Source: an uncultured Porphyromonadaceae bacterium (GTDB lineage Bacteria; Bacteroidota; Bacteroidia; Bacteroidales; Muribaculaceae). From it: a stretch of 26,879 nucleotides of DNA. Made by a program: the position numbers and the translations under genes. Positions 1 through 7,292 of the stretch are shown one piece after another. The stretch spans positions 1-26,879 of the forward strand of contig CALAVE010000018.1 of the NCBI GenBank assembly GCA_937892215.1, read 5' to 3'. The notes below the pieces were generated by a model, which was not told the origin of the DNA, made no database searches, and was given only the letters and a program-made list of their open reading frames with translations. Each line of letters opens with the position of its first letter. Positions within the stretch are counted from its first letter, which is position 1.

Positions 1-18
1 AGACGGTTGATTTGCAAA

Positions 19-53
19 GAGGGTGAGCCATAACTGAATTATGACACACCCTC
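19..53 (-). terminator. Putative hairpin terminator after the M3 peptidase gene
   Basis: GAGGGTG (19-25) pairs with CACCCTC (47-53), and inside it CATAA (29-33) pairs with TTATG (39-43) around a 5-nt loop, with a symmetric 3/3 internal loop. It lies 22 nt past the peptidase stop codon on the minus strand. The following minus-strand sequence starts TTTGC, so there is no long U-tract; it may be a weak or factor-assisted terminator, or an mRNA 3'-end stabiliser. Confidence 0.45.
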
Positions 54-75
54 GTGATGGTTCAGTGGGCGAAGG

Positions 76-2193
76 TTACTTCAGACCGTGGTTGCGCAGC
101 AGCGCGTCGGCGTTGGGGTCGTGTCCACGGAAAAGACGGTAGAGCGTCATGGGGTCTTCGGTGTCGCCGGCCTCAAGGATGTATTTGCGGTAGTCACGAG
201 CCACGTCGGTGTTGAGCGTGCCTTCCTCGCGGAAGCGCTCAAAGGCGTCGGCCTCGAGCACCTGCGACCAGAGGTAGGTGTAGTAACCGCAACTGTACTG
301 GTCGTTATCGAAGATGTGCTTGAAGTAGGGGCTGCGATAGCGGAATTCCACTTCGGCGGGCATGCCGATGCGGCGCTTCACATAGTTCTCAAAGCCGCGC
401 ACGTCGATGCTGTCGCACCAGTTGAGTTTGTGCCACTCGATGTCGAGCAATGCGGCACCCACGAGCTCGGTCATGACGAATCCCTGATTGAACTTGCTGC
501 TTTCCAGAATCTTATCCACGAGTGCCTGAGGAATCACCTCGCCGGTCCGGTAGTGGCGAGCGTAGTTCCGTAGTATTTCCGGTTCGTAGGCCCAGTGCTC
601 GTTGATTTGCGATGGCATTTCCACGAGGTCGCGGTCCACGTTAGTTCCTGAAAGTCCGCGGAACGGTGCGGTGGTGAGCATTCCGTGCAGAGCGTGTCCG
701 AATTCATGGAATACGGTCTCCACCTCGTCGAGGGTGAGCAGAGACGGAGTGTCGGACGTAGCGGGCGTAAGGCTTGCGACATTATAGATGATGGGGCGCT
801 CGCTCACGCCGTTATAGTTGTATTCAGAGCACAGTTCGCTCATCCATGCGCCCTGAGCCTTAGTCTCGCGAGGCATATAGTCGGTCATGAACACGGCCAA
901 GTGCTTACCTTTCTCGTCGGTGACGTCATAGACGGTGACTTCGGGGTTGTATTTAGGGGCATCGGGCATTTCGGTGAAGTTGATGCCATAGAGACGCTTT
1001 GCCAGATAGAAGATGCCGTTCTTAACGACGCTGTTAAGTTCAAAGTAGGGGCGCACCTCGTCGGCACTGAAACTGTAGCGCTCATTCTTCACCTTCTGCG
1101 CGTAATAGTAGTAGTCCCAGGGAGCAATCTTGAAGTTGCCGCCGTGCGCGTCGGCATAGGCCTGCATGTCGGCCACTTCCTCCTTCACCTTAGCGGCAGC
1201 GGGTCGGAAAATCTGATAGAGAAGGTCTTCGGCATTCTCCACGGTTTTGGCCATCACGGGGTCGGTGGCATAGTCGGCAAAGGAGTCGAATCCCAGCAGA
1301 CGCGCTTTCTGCTTGCGTAACCTGATGAGAGCGTTGATGTTGGCCGAGTTGTCGTATTGGTCACCGCGGCTGGCGGTGTTAGTGTAGGTCTCGTAAATGC
1401 GCTGGCGCAGGTTGCGGCTGTCGGCGTTAGTGAGGACGTCGAGCCTGGTGGCACCACGCGCGGTGAAGGCCCACTTGCCCGGTTGTCCGCGCTTAATGGC
1501 TTCGGCAGCGGCGTCGTCGATGGTCTGCTGCGGAAGTCCGGCAAGTTCCTCGGCGTTGTCAACGTAGATTACGTTGGCACTGATTTCGTGCATCACGTTG
1601 TTAGCGAACGAAAGTTCAATTGCAGCCTGACGCTTGTTGATTTCCTTGAGCGAGTCCTTGTCCTGTGCCGAAAGCAGTGCGCCGTTGCGAACGAAGCGCT
1701 TGTAATACTTCTCGGTGAGGCGAGCCTGCACTTTGTTCAGTCCCAGGGCCTCGGCACCGTCGTGCACTTTCTTGATGCGAGCGAAGAGCGCGTCGTTCAT
1801 GTAAATCTCGTCGTTCTGAGCGGTGAGCATGGGCGAAATCTTCTCGGCGAGTTCTTGCATCTCAGGAGTGTTGTCGCTTTCGCTCAGCGCGTAGAACACG
1901 TAAGAGACGCGGTTGAGCGTGGCGCCACAGTTGTCCAGAGCCAGCACTGTGTTCTCGAAATCGGGGGCTGCAGGATTAGCGATGATAGCTTGAATCTCAG
2001 CGTTCTGCTCCTCTATTCCCGCTTCCACAGCAGGTAGGTAGTGCTGATAGCCGATGGTGGCGAACGGCGGAATCTTGTATTTAGTCTTATACTCCGACAT
2101 GAACGGGTTCTTCTGCCTCACTTCCTTCTTAGGAGCGGCAGAACCACTTGCTACAAGTGTGATTGCCATAATAGCGAATAAAAATTTTTTCAT
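76..2193 (-). CDS. M3 family metallopeptidase (Dcp-like peptidyl-dipeptidase/oligopeptidase), exported
   Basis: A 705-residue zinc peptidase that trims short peptides, the usual length for the Dcp/oligopeptidase A group. The zinc motif HEFGH is at residues 496-500, and the third ligand is probably Glu525 in VEMPSQ, 29 residues after the first His as in other M3 enzymes. The N-terminus (MKKFLFAIMAITLVASGSAA) is a Sec signal peptide, so it probably acts in the periplasm on peptides produced by protein turnover. It is the last gene of an apparent four-gene minus-strand operon, 30 nt after the phosphatase-fold gene, and has no clear promoter of its own. A hairpin follows it. The family is secure; dipeptidase versus oligopeptidase specificity cannot be read from the sequence. 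Confidence 0.95.
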   Translation of the reverse strand: MKKFLFAIMAITLVASGSAAPKKEVRQKNPFMSEYKTKYKIPPFATIGYQHYLPAVEAGIEEQNAEIQAIIANPAAPDFENTVLALDNCGATLNRVSYVFYALSESDNTPEMQELAEKISPMLTAQNDEIYMNDALFARIKKVHDGAEALGLNKVQARLTEKYYKRFVRNGALLSAQDKDSLKEINKRQAAIELSFANNVMHEISANVIYVDNAEELAGLPQQTIDDAAAEAIKRGQPGKWAFTARGATRLDVLTNADSRNLRQRIYETYTNTASRGDQYDNSANINALIRLRKQKARLLGFDSFADYATDPVMAKTVENAEDLLYQIFRPAAAKVKEEVADMQAYADAHGGNFKIAPWDYYYYAQKVKNERYSFSADEVRPYFELNSVVKNGIFYLAKRLYGINFTEMPDAPKYNPEVTVYDVTDEKGKHLAVFMTDYMPRETKAQGAWMSELCSEYNYNGVSERPIIYNVASLTPATSDTPSLLTLDEVETVFHEFGHALHGMLTTAPFRGLSGTNVDRDLVEMPSQINEHWAYEPEILRNYARHYRTGEVIPQALVDKILESSKFNQGFVMTELVGAALLDIEWHKLNWCDSIDVRGFENYVKRRIGMPAEVEFRYRSPYFKHIFDNDQYSCGYYTYLWSQVLEADAFERFREEGTLNTDVARDYRKYILEAGDTEDPMTLYRLFRGHDPNADALLRNHGLK

Positions 2194-2223
2194 GTGTTTT
2201 GATGATAAATACTAATTTTGAAT

Positions 2224-3381
2224 TTATTTGTCAATCCTGAAAGTGACCAGTTGCGGGTAATGGTCGCTGTCGCCGGCTTTCTCACGCACGGAACTTACGG
2301 CTTGGATGTTACCCTTGTAGAGCACATGGTCAATCTTGAAGAAAATGCGGTGCTCATTATAGGTGGTGACAGGCCCCAGTCCGCAATCCACGAAAGCATC
2401 GCGCATGTCGTCACCGCGAATGGTGCGGTAAGAGTAGGAGCCGGGGCCGTCGTTGAAGTCGCCGCAAAGCACCACGTTACCGTGGCTGCGGTCGATTACT
2501 TCGCGCAGTTTGCGTGCCTGCAATGCTCTGAGCATGGCTGCGGTTCGTATTTTGCGAAGGATGGAGTTCTTGAACAGGCGCAGGTTGGGCTTGTTGTCGT
2601 TCAGTTCTTTCATGTTCTTGACATGAGTCATGTCAACGTATGCTTCCTTGTCGTCCTCAGATAGCCCTATTGACTGCAAGTGAACGCCAATGACCCGGAT
2701 GGTGTCGGAACCCTTAAATACATCAAAGACCTTGCCGAAATATCGCCTGTGGTCGGACTCGGAATCGTATCCGTGCTCAATGTCGCGCCATTTGAGTTCG
2801 TCGCTGACAAACTTGTATGGGTGGCGTGAGAGAATGATAACATCGTGCCAGCCGTGAGAGCGGTAAGGGTACTTTTGGTCGAGTTCCTCGAGCAGCGGTT
2901 TCACGGAGTTGATGGTCTCATAGTGATATTTAGTGAGCGATGCTTCTTGCAGTATCACCACATCGGGGTAAACGTCGAGCACATAGCGCAAATTGGGGTT
3001 AATTTCCTTCTGCATTCCGTCGTAGATGCCAAAATTGCGTACGTTGAACGAAATGATTGTGAAGGTGGAATCGCTGTCGGATAGGCTGTGGCTAAAGAAG
3101 TTGACCGGGCAAACCAGCCGAATGGAGCCCCATGAGAGGATTAGCGCGGCGGCCACGATTATGGTGGGCCATTTCATGCGCGCGAGAGCGAGCAAGAGGA
3201 GTATGAGTAGCGCCACTGCGGTTACGTAGGGCAGGGCCAGTGACGCAACCGGCAGAAATTCGCTGTGTCGCGGGTTGACGTAACCGGCGAACGCTGACGC
3301 CATCACGACCAAAGCCGAAATGCCGGCTATGATATGGCCTATAACGCTCAGAGTGTTTCGTATGTGTCTCGTCCTGCTCAT
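2224..3381 (-). CDS. Membrane-anchored endonuclease/exonuclease/phosphatase family protein
   Basis: 385 residues. Three hydrophobic helices (about 12-34, 43-68 and 71-92) anchor the protein, and a catalytic domain of the DNase I/Mg-dependent phosphatase fold follows from about residue 105. Visible fold motifs are SFNVRNF (Asn113), ILQEAS (Glu146), VIGVHLQS, CGDFND, KIDHVLY and, near the C-terminus, DSDHYP, which together supply the metal-binding Glu/Asp/Asn and catalytic His expected of an active enzyme. The domain probably faces the periplasm or cytoplasm beside the membrane; a nuclease, a phospholipid phosphatase or a sphingomyelinase-like activity are all possible, and the substrate is unknown. 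It follows the rhomboid gene by 36 nt and precedes the M3 peptidase gene by 30 nt, so it is probably co-transcribed with both. Confidence 0.9.
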   Translation of the reverse strand: MSRTRHIRNTLSVIGHIIAGISALVVMASAFAGYVNPRHSEFLPVASLALPYVTAVALLILLLLALARMKWPTIIVAAALILSWGSIRLVCPVNFFSHSLSDSDSTFTIISFNVRNFGIYDGMQKEINPNLRYVLDVYPDVVILQEASLTKYHYETINSVKPLLEELDQKYPYRSHGWHDVIILSRHPYKFVSDELKWRDIEHGYDSESDHRRYFGKVFDVFKGSDTIRVIGVHLQSIGLSEDDKEAYVDMTHVKNMKELNDNKPNLRLFKNSILRKIRTAAMLRALQARKLREVIDRSHGNVVLCGDFNDGPGSYSYRTIRGDDMRDAFVDCGLGPVTTYNEHRIFFKIDHVLYKGNIQAVSSVREKAGDSDHYPQLVTFRIDK

Positions 3382-3417
3382 TAATTACATTCTCTTGTTG
3401 ATTAACGTAGATACCGA

Positions 3418-4320
3418 TTATTTCTTGCCTGATGCCCTGAAAAGAGTGGCTTTTTCCTCGTCGGAGAGAGCGGCGTATCCGTTCTGCTTAAGTTTGTCCA
3501 AGATGGCGTCGATTTCACTTTCGGTGGGCGGTTGGGGCTTGTGCTGTCTTGCGTTGCCACCGTTTTGGCGATGAGGGTTGTGGCGCTGAGTGCCGGCGTT
3601 TCGTTTTTCCATGTGCCACTGCTTGCCTGAAAAGAGATTCACCACCCAGTCAATAGCGGCGTTGAGCCAGCGCGTGATGTCGTGGCCGTTGCGAATGGCC
3701 AGTCCGAACCAGAGCCCCACCAAGATGCCACCCAGATGTGACAGATGCCCGCCGGTGTTGCCGCTTTCAAGTCCCAGGAAGTCGATGAAAACCGTAATAA
3801 GAGCCACCCACTTGAGCGAAATCTGTCCGAAAAGAAGCAGATTGATACGATAATCGGGGGCATAGATGGCCGTGCCCACTACAATCGCCAGAATAGCGGC
3901 CGAGGAGCCCATCAGGGCCACCTGCTGTCCGGATAGCGCAGGAAGAGCGGTGTAAGCGAGTATAAAGAGTGCGGCTCCGCCAATCCCTCCTAAGAAATAG
4001 AGCCCGCCCAACTGCTTAGGAGTGAAAAATTCCAGGAAAATGCGCCCCAGCCAGTAGAGCCACAGCATATTAAAGAGGATTTCCCACAGGCTGATGTGGA
4101 CAAACATGTAAGTTATCAGAGTCCAGGGCTTGTGCAAAAGTGCACTAAGGGTGCTCGGCAGGCTAGTGAACGAGAGCACCGGTGACAGGTCGGCAGCGAA
4201 CAGAGCCGCTCCCACTGCCAAGACTTTAAAGACGAGGAAAACAGCAACATTAATTATTATAATGTGCTGGAGCAGGTTACCTGCCTGCCAAAACCGTTTT
4301 ATGTCATCAATAAAAGCCAT
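3418..4320 (-). CDS. Rhomboid family intramembrane serine protease (300 aa, with a C-terminal tail)
   Basis: A polytopic membrane protease that cleaves substrates within the bilayer. The core is at residues 18-210. The nucleophile is Ser140 in GSSA (138-141, the variant of GxSG in which the last Gly is Ala), and the general base is His195 in HLGG; Asn84 in LFNMLW fits the oxyanion region. After the membrane core a soluble tail of about 85 residues is rich in His, Asn and Arg, and ends in a predicted helix around ILDKLKQNGYAALSDEEK, a tail type I associate with Bacteroidota rhomboids. Its first 14 nt overlap the end of the upstream rhomboid gene, which suggests translational coupling. Substrate unknown. 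Confidence 0.93.
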   Translation of the reverse strand: MAFIDDIKRFWQAGNLLQHIIIINVAVFLVFKVLAVGAALFAADLSPVLSFTSLPSTLSALLHKPWTLITYMFVHISLWEILFNMLWLYWLGRIFLEFFTPKQLGGLYFLGGIGGAALFILAYTALPALSGQQVALMGSSAAILAIVVGTAIYAPDYRINLLLFGQISLKWVALITVFIDFLGLESGNTGGHLSHLGGILVGLWFGLAIRNGHDITRWLNAAIDWVVNLFSGKQWHMEKRNAGTQRHNPHRQNGGNARQHKPQPPTESEIDAILDKLKQNGYAALSDEEKATLFRASGKK

Positions 4321-5053
4321 TGTTTCCTATAACACCTTTTTTCTTCCAGTAGTAGATGATGATAAAAGCAAACAACATTCCGCCGAGGTGTGCGAAGTGA
4401 GCCACGTTGTCCATAACGCCCTGCACACCGCAGAAAATTTCAATCAGTCCGTAGCCCAAAACCATGTATTTGGCCTTGATAGGGAACGGGAAGGGAATGA
4501 TGTACATGGGCATATTGGGGAAAATCATGCCGAAGGCGAGCAGGATTCCGAAGACGGCCCCCGAAGCGCCGATGGTGACGTGCATGCTCAGGTACTGCGA
4601 AATGGCTAAGTTCATTTTGCCGGTGAGTATGAGTTGGTGTACCTCGTTGTACGTGAGGCTGTACTGCGTGGCCATTATGTTCACGAAAGAACTTTCCCAG
4701 GTGAATTCCCACACCAGTTCCTGAATGAGAGCGGCTCCAAATCCGCAGGCTAGGTAGAAGAAGAGAAATCGCTTCTGCCCCAGAACACGCTCGAGAGTAG
4801 CGCCGAACATCCACAGGGAGAACATATTAAAGAATACGTGCGTGATGCCACTGGAGTCGTGCATAAACATATAAGTCACCAACTGGACGGCGTTAAATTC
4901 CTGTGCCTGCCAGTAGTGAAGCCCAAGCCAAGTGGTGAGGTCGATGCCCTGCTTGAGCAGAACTATAGTGGCGAGCCACATAAGCACGTTAATAATGAGC
5001 AGGTTTTTTGTCACCAATGGAATGGAATTCAAAAAAGAGTTTCTGTATGCCAT
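4307..5053 (-). CDS. Rhomboid family intramembrane serine protease (248 aa)
   Basis: The first gene of the minus-strand operon. It has about six membrane segments, the canonical GASG motif with Ser164, the catalytic His222 in AHLGG, and the HVFFNMFSLWMFG segment of TM2 that carries the conserved Asn. A soluble loop of about 40 residues (about 112-152) separates TM3 from the catalytic Ser helix. It ends soon after TM6 and lacks the long tail of its neighbour, so the two are paralogous but not interchangeable. Its stop codon (TGA, 4307-4309) lies inside the start of the next gene. A -7-like element at 5092-5099 would give a leader of about 32 nt. Confidence 0.93.
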   Translation of the reverse strand: MAYRNSFLNSIPLVTKNLLIINVLMWLATIVLLKQGIDLTTWLGLHYWQAQEFNAVQLVTYMFMHDSSGITHVFFNMFSLWMFGATLERVLGQKRFLFFYLACGFGAALIQELVWEFTWESSFVNIMATQYSLTYNEVHQLILTGKMNLAISQYLSMHVTIGASGAVFGILLAFGMIFPNMPMYIIPFPFPIKAKYMVLGYGLIEIFCGVQGVMDNVAHFAHLGGMLFAFIIIYYWKKKGVIGNNGFY

Positions 5054-5091
5054 AATAGTTAGTAGTTTCAGTTCTTGAAATTATTGAGCCA

Positions 5092-5099
5092 CAAAATTA
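5092..5099 (-). promoter_or_regulatory. Candidate -7 element for the rhomboid operon
   Basis: On the minus strand the sequence reads TAATTTTG, matching the Bacteroidota -7 consensus TAnnTTTG. The predicted start is near 5085, 32 nt before the ATG. No good TTTG/TTG -33 box is found 19-21 nt upstream, so the call rests on the -7 element and its position. Confidence 0.5.
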
Positions 5100-5150
5100 G
5101 TGAAAATGGGAAAATTATGAGGGAAATTGGGCTAAAATCACGAAAAAATT

Positions 5151-5171
5151 AAAAAAAAATCATTTTTTTTT
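5151..5171. repeat. A9-TCA-T9 palindrome between divergent promoters
   Basis: Nine A, then TCA, then nine T form a perfect self-complementary tract in an AT-only stretch between the rhomboid and HU promoters. It ends 8 nt before the HU -33 box. It may act as a curved or UP-like promoter element, or as an insulator between the two units. Neither role is shown by the sequence alone. Confidence 0.6.
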
Positions 5172-5179
5172 GAAAAAGT

Positions 5180-5210
5180 TTTGTGATAATTTGAAGAATA
5201 ATTATATTTG
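5180..5210 (+). promoter_or_regulatory. Promoter of the HU gene
   Basis: TTTG (5180-5183), a 19-nt spacer and TATATTTG (5203-5210) match the Bacteroides primary-sigma consensus TTTG-N19-21-TAnnTTTG. The predicted start is about 5217, giving a leader of about 44 nt. Confidence 0.8.
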
Positions 5211-5260
5211 TAGCACTAAACACTTAGAAACTATATTGTTAATCTAAAAACATCTTTATT

Positions 5261-5539
5261 ATGAACAAAACAGAATTAGTTAACGCAATTGCCGCTGAGG
5301 CAAAATTGACAAAGAAGGATGCTAAGGCTGCTCTCGATGCAACTCTTGGCGCAGTAGCAAAAGCTCTTGCAAAGGGTGACAAGGTCGCTCTTATCGGTTT
5401 CGGTACTTTCTCAGTTGTGAAGAAGGCTGCTCGCACCGGCTTGAACCCACAGACTAAGAAACCTATCAAGATCGCTGCTAAGAAGGTTGCTAAATTCAAG
5501 GCTGGCGCAGAACTCGCAAAGAAGGTTAACAAGAAATAA
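5261..5539 (+). CDS. HU family DNA-binding protein
   Basis: A 92-residue nucleoid protein that binds and bends DNA as a dimer. It shows the HU/IHF order: N-terminal helices (MNKTELVNAIAAEAKLTKKDA), the GFGTF turn, and a DNA-binding beta-arm containing NPQT, where Pro is the residue that intercalates into DNA. It is very rich in Ala and Lys, with a KVNKK end. It stands alone, with its own consensus promoter and a hairpin terminator 30 nt after the stop. It is a typical HU-beta-like protein; the specific paralogue cannot be assigned. Confidence 0.97.
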   Translation: MNKTELVNAIAAEAKLTKKDAKAALDATLGAVAKALAKGDKVALIGFGTFSVVKKAARTGLNPQTKKPIKIAAKKVAKFKAGAELAKKVNKK

Positions 5540-5569
5540 CCCCAGAGTTTAAGTCTAATTTGAAAGTAA

Positions 5570-5605
5570 AAGGGCGCTTCACAGGAATGTGGGTGCCCTT
5601 ATTTT
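5570..5605 (+). terminator. Intrinsic terminator of the HU gene
   Basis: AAGGGCGC (5570-5577) pairs with GTGCCCTT (5593-5600) over 8 bp with one G-U pair, closing a 15-nt loop, and ATTTT follows. It sits 30 nt after the HU stop codon. Confidence 0.8.
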
Positions 5606-5663
5606 GTGCAGAACAGGAAAAATAGGTGCGTAATAGGAGAAAGAACCGATTCGGGCTAAAGAG

Positions 5664-6650
5664 ATGGACAGACGAAAACAGGAAGAAATCTTCAAAAAGA
5701 GACCCCTGCTGATATTCGGCAATGAGAAAAGGATAGAGCCAAACTCAATGGGCTTTAAGTATTGCAGCGAGATAATAATAGAAGAAGGGGTGGAAGAAAT
5801 AGGCGGGTGGGCGTTTACATGCAGCGTGGTGGATTCGGCCACAATCCCTTCTACGGTGAAAAAGATAGAAGAGAATCCCTTCCCGCATACTCACATTTAC
5901 GACGTGAAGTGCGAGTCGCCTTATTATACGGTAAAGGACGATATGCTGATAGAGAACGAGACAATGCGCCTGGTGTCGTTTGTGGGGCTTGACCGATATA
6001 GCGGGCGAAATCCATGGGAACGAGCCGAAAGTCATCGGCCCTGTGGCCAATCGGGTGAATATGTGAGCATGTTTTATACTTTTAGAGTGCCTTCTTATAT
6101 TAAGGTGCTGGGCGAAGGATGCTTCCGAGGCCGGGTGCTGGACAGAATCATCATTCCGGAAACGGTGGAGAAAATCCTTCAGAATCCGTTTGTGGAGTGT
6201 AGCGCCGAGATTGTGAACCATTCTCCGAACTATCTGCTGGAAAAGGGCCTGCTAACGGAATTGGCGACAAACACCCTACTGGCCTACGTGGGGCATGACA
6301 AAGACATAATAGTTCCCGAAGGAGTGGAGGTGATAGAAGGCAGTGCGTTTGAACTGCTTGAATATGGAGTTAATTCCATAAAACTACCGCGAACGATTAA
6401 AGAAATCCGTGACAATTTTGCTGAGGGGTGTGGGCTGAAACATATTTATGTGCCGGAAGATAGAGAGGATTACTTCCGAGAACTGTTGCCACAGTATAAT
6501 GACATGATTTCAGTGGCGAGCATGGCAGAGCGTGAAGATGTAGCCGCTGAGCCCGTAAGTGATTATGCCATAAAGATTGAGCCACGGAAGAAAAATGAGA
6601 GCGATGCAGCAGGAGCAGAGACCGTGCCAAGGCAGAAGCGTAGGCGTTAG
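5664..6650 (+). CDS. Leucine-rich-repeat protein, BspA-like (LRR_5 type), no signal peptide
   Basis: 328 residues with at least three repeats of the BspA/LRR_5 pattern, recognisable as I-PxTVxKI-xNPF: IEEGVEEIGGWAF with IPSTVKKIEENPF, LGEGCFRGRVLD with IIPETVEKILQNPF, and VPEGVEVIEGSAF with LPRTIKEI. Two linker segments of the type SPYYTVKDDMLI and SPNYLLEKGLLT separate them. Most BspA-like proteins are exported, but this one starts MDRRKQEEIFKKRP and has no signal peptide or membrane helix, so it is probably cytosolic. The last 40 residues are charged and end in KRRR. No clear promoter or ribosome-binding site was found; the segment ACCGATTCGGG ends 8 nt before the ATG and matches the tip of the palindromic element at 20403. 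Function is unknown beyond likely protein binding. Confidence 0.85.
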   Translation: MDRRKQEEIFKKRPLLIFGNEKRIEPNSMGFKYCSEIIIEEGVEEIGGWAFTCSVVDSATIPSTVKKIEENPFPHTHIYDVKCESPYYTVKDDMLIENETMRLVSFVGLDRYSGRNPWERAESHRPCGQSGEYVSMFYTFRVPSYIKVLGEGCFRGRVLDRIIIPETVEKILQNPFVECSAEIVNHSPNYLLEKGLLTELATNTLLAYVGHDKDIIVPEGVEVIEGSAFELLEYGVNSIKLPRTIKEIRDNFAEGCGLKHIYVPEDREDYFRELLPQYNDMISVASMAEREDVAAEPVSDYAIKIEPRKKNESDAAGAETVPRQKRRR

Positions 6651-6781
6651 TTTATGAGCAAGAAGGATAAGATAATAAAAGAGTGGGAGGAACTATTATG
6701 CTAATGCGGGGGCGCGCGTGTAGCCTGGGTGTGAAGGACCTTGCGACAAGCATCGCAACTTACGAATTATTGTTAAATGAG

Positions 6782-6812
6782 TTGTGAAGGTGGAGAAAAA
6801 ATAGTAATTTAG
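6782..6812 (+). promoter_or_regulatory. Probable promoter of the dut operon
   Basis: TTG (6782-6784), a 20-nt spacer and TAATTTAG (6805-6812, one mismatch from TAnnTTTG). The predicted start is about 6819, 12 nt before the dut ATG. The spacing is right and the -7 box imperfect. Confidence 0.55.
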
Positions 6813-6830
6813 CGAAATATTACGATTATT

Positions 6831-7274
6831 ATGGATAAAGTAAAAGTAAAGATAGTGAACAAGAGTGGCAACGCGTTGCCGACCTACAGCACCGTTCAAA
6901 GTGCGGGTATGGACCTCAGAGCATGGCTCGATGAGCCGGTGACCCTTGCGCCGCTGGAACGCAGGCTCATCAGCACCGGAGTTTACATAGAGTTGCCAGC
7001 CGGCTATGAGTGCCAGATACGTCCGCGTAGCGGAATGGCACTGAAGCGCGGGCTTACCGTGCTGAACACCCCCGGCACCATCGATGCCGACTATCGTGGC
7101 GAAGTGTGCGTGATACTGGTGAACCTGAGCGGAGAGCCGCAGACCATAGAGAATGGCGAGCGAATCTGCCAGATGGTGGTGGCGCGGCACTCCACTGTGG
7201 AGTGGGAACCGGTGGACACGCTGGAAGAGAGCGACAGGGGAGCCGGCGGATTTGGCCATACAGGTACGAAATAA
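6831..7274 (+). CDS. dut: dUTP diphosphatase
   Basis: 147 residues, the usual length of trimeric dUTPases, which hydrolyse dUTP to dUMP and pyrophosphate, keeping uracil out of DNA and supplying dTMP synthesis. All five conserved motifs are present in order: AGMDLRA (25-31), RPRSGMA (64-70), GTIDADYRGE with the water-activating Asp85, GERICQMV (109-116) and the Gly-rich C-terminal arm RGAGGFGHTG (136-145) that closes over the active site. It is the first gene of a plus-strand cluster; the TPR gene follows after 18 nt. Confidence 0.98.
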   Translation: MDKVKVKIVNKSGNALPTYSTVQSAGMDLRAWLDEPVTLAPLERRLISTGVYIELPAGYECQIRPRSGMALKRGLTVLNTPGTIDADYRGEVCVILVNLSGEPQTIENGERICQMVVARHSTVEWEPVDTLEESDRGAGGFGHTGTK

Positions 7275-7292
7275 GGAATAACGCATCAAAGT

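Noticed and set aside
885..1562. Ser/Thr/Pro-rich alternative frames within the M3 peptidase gene
   Set aside because: They are frame shadows of the intact 705-residue peptidase and lack starts, promoters or families.
6654..6704. 16-codon ORF (MSKKDKIIKEWEELLC) after the leucine-rich-repeat gene
   Set aside because: Too short to support, with no promoter of its own. The 180-nt gap up to dut otherwise holds only the dut promoter.
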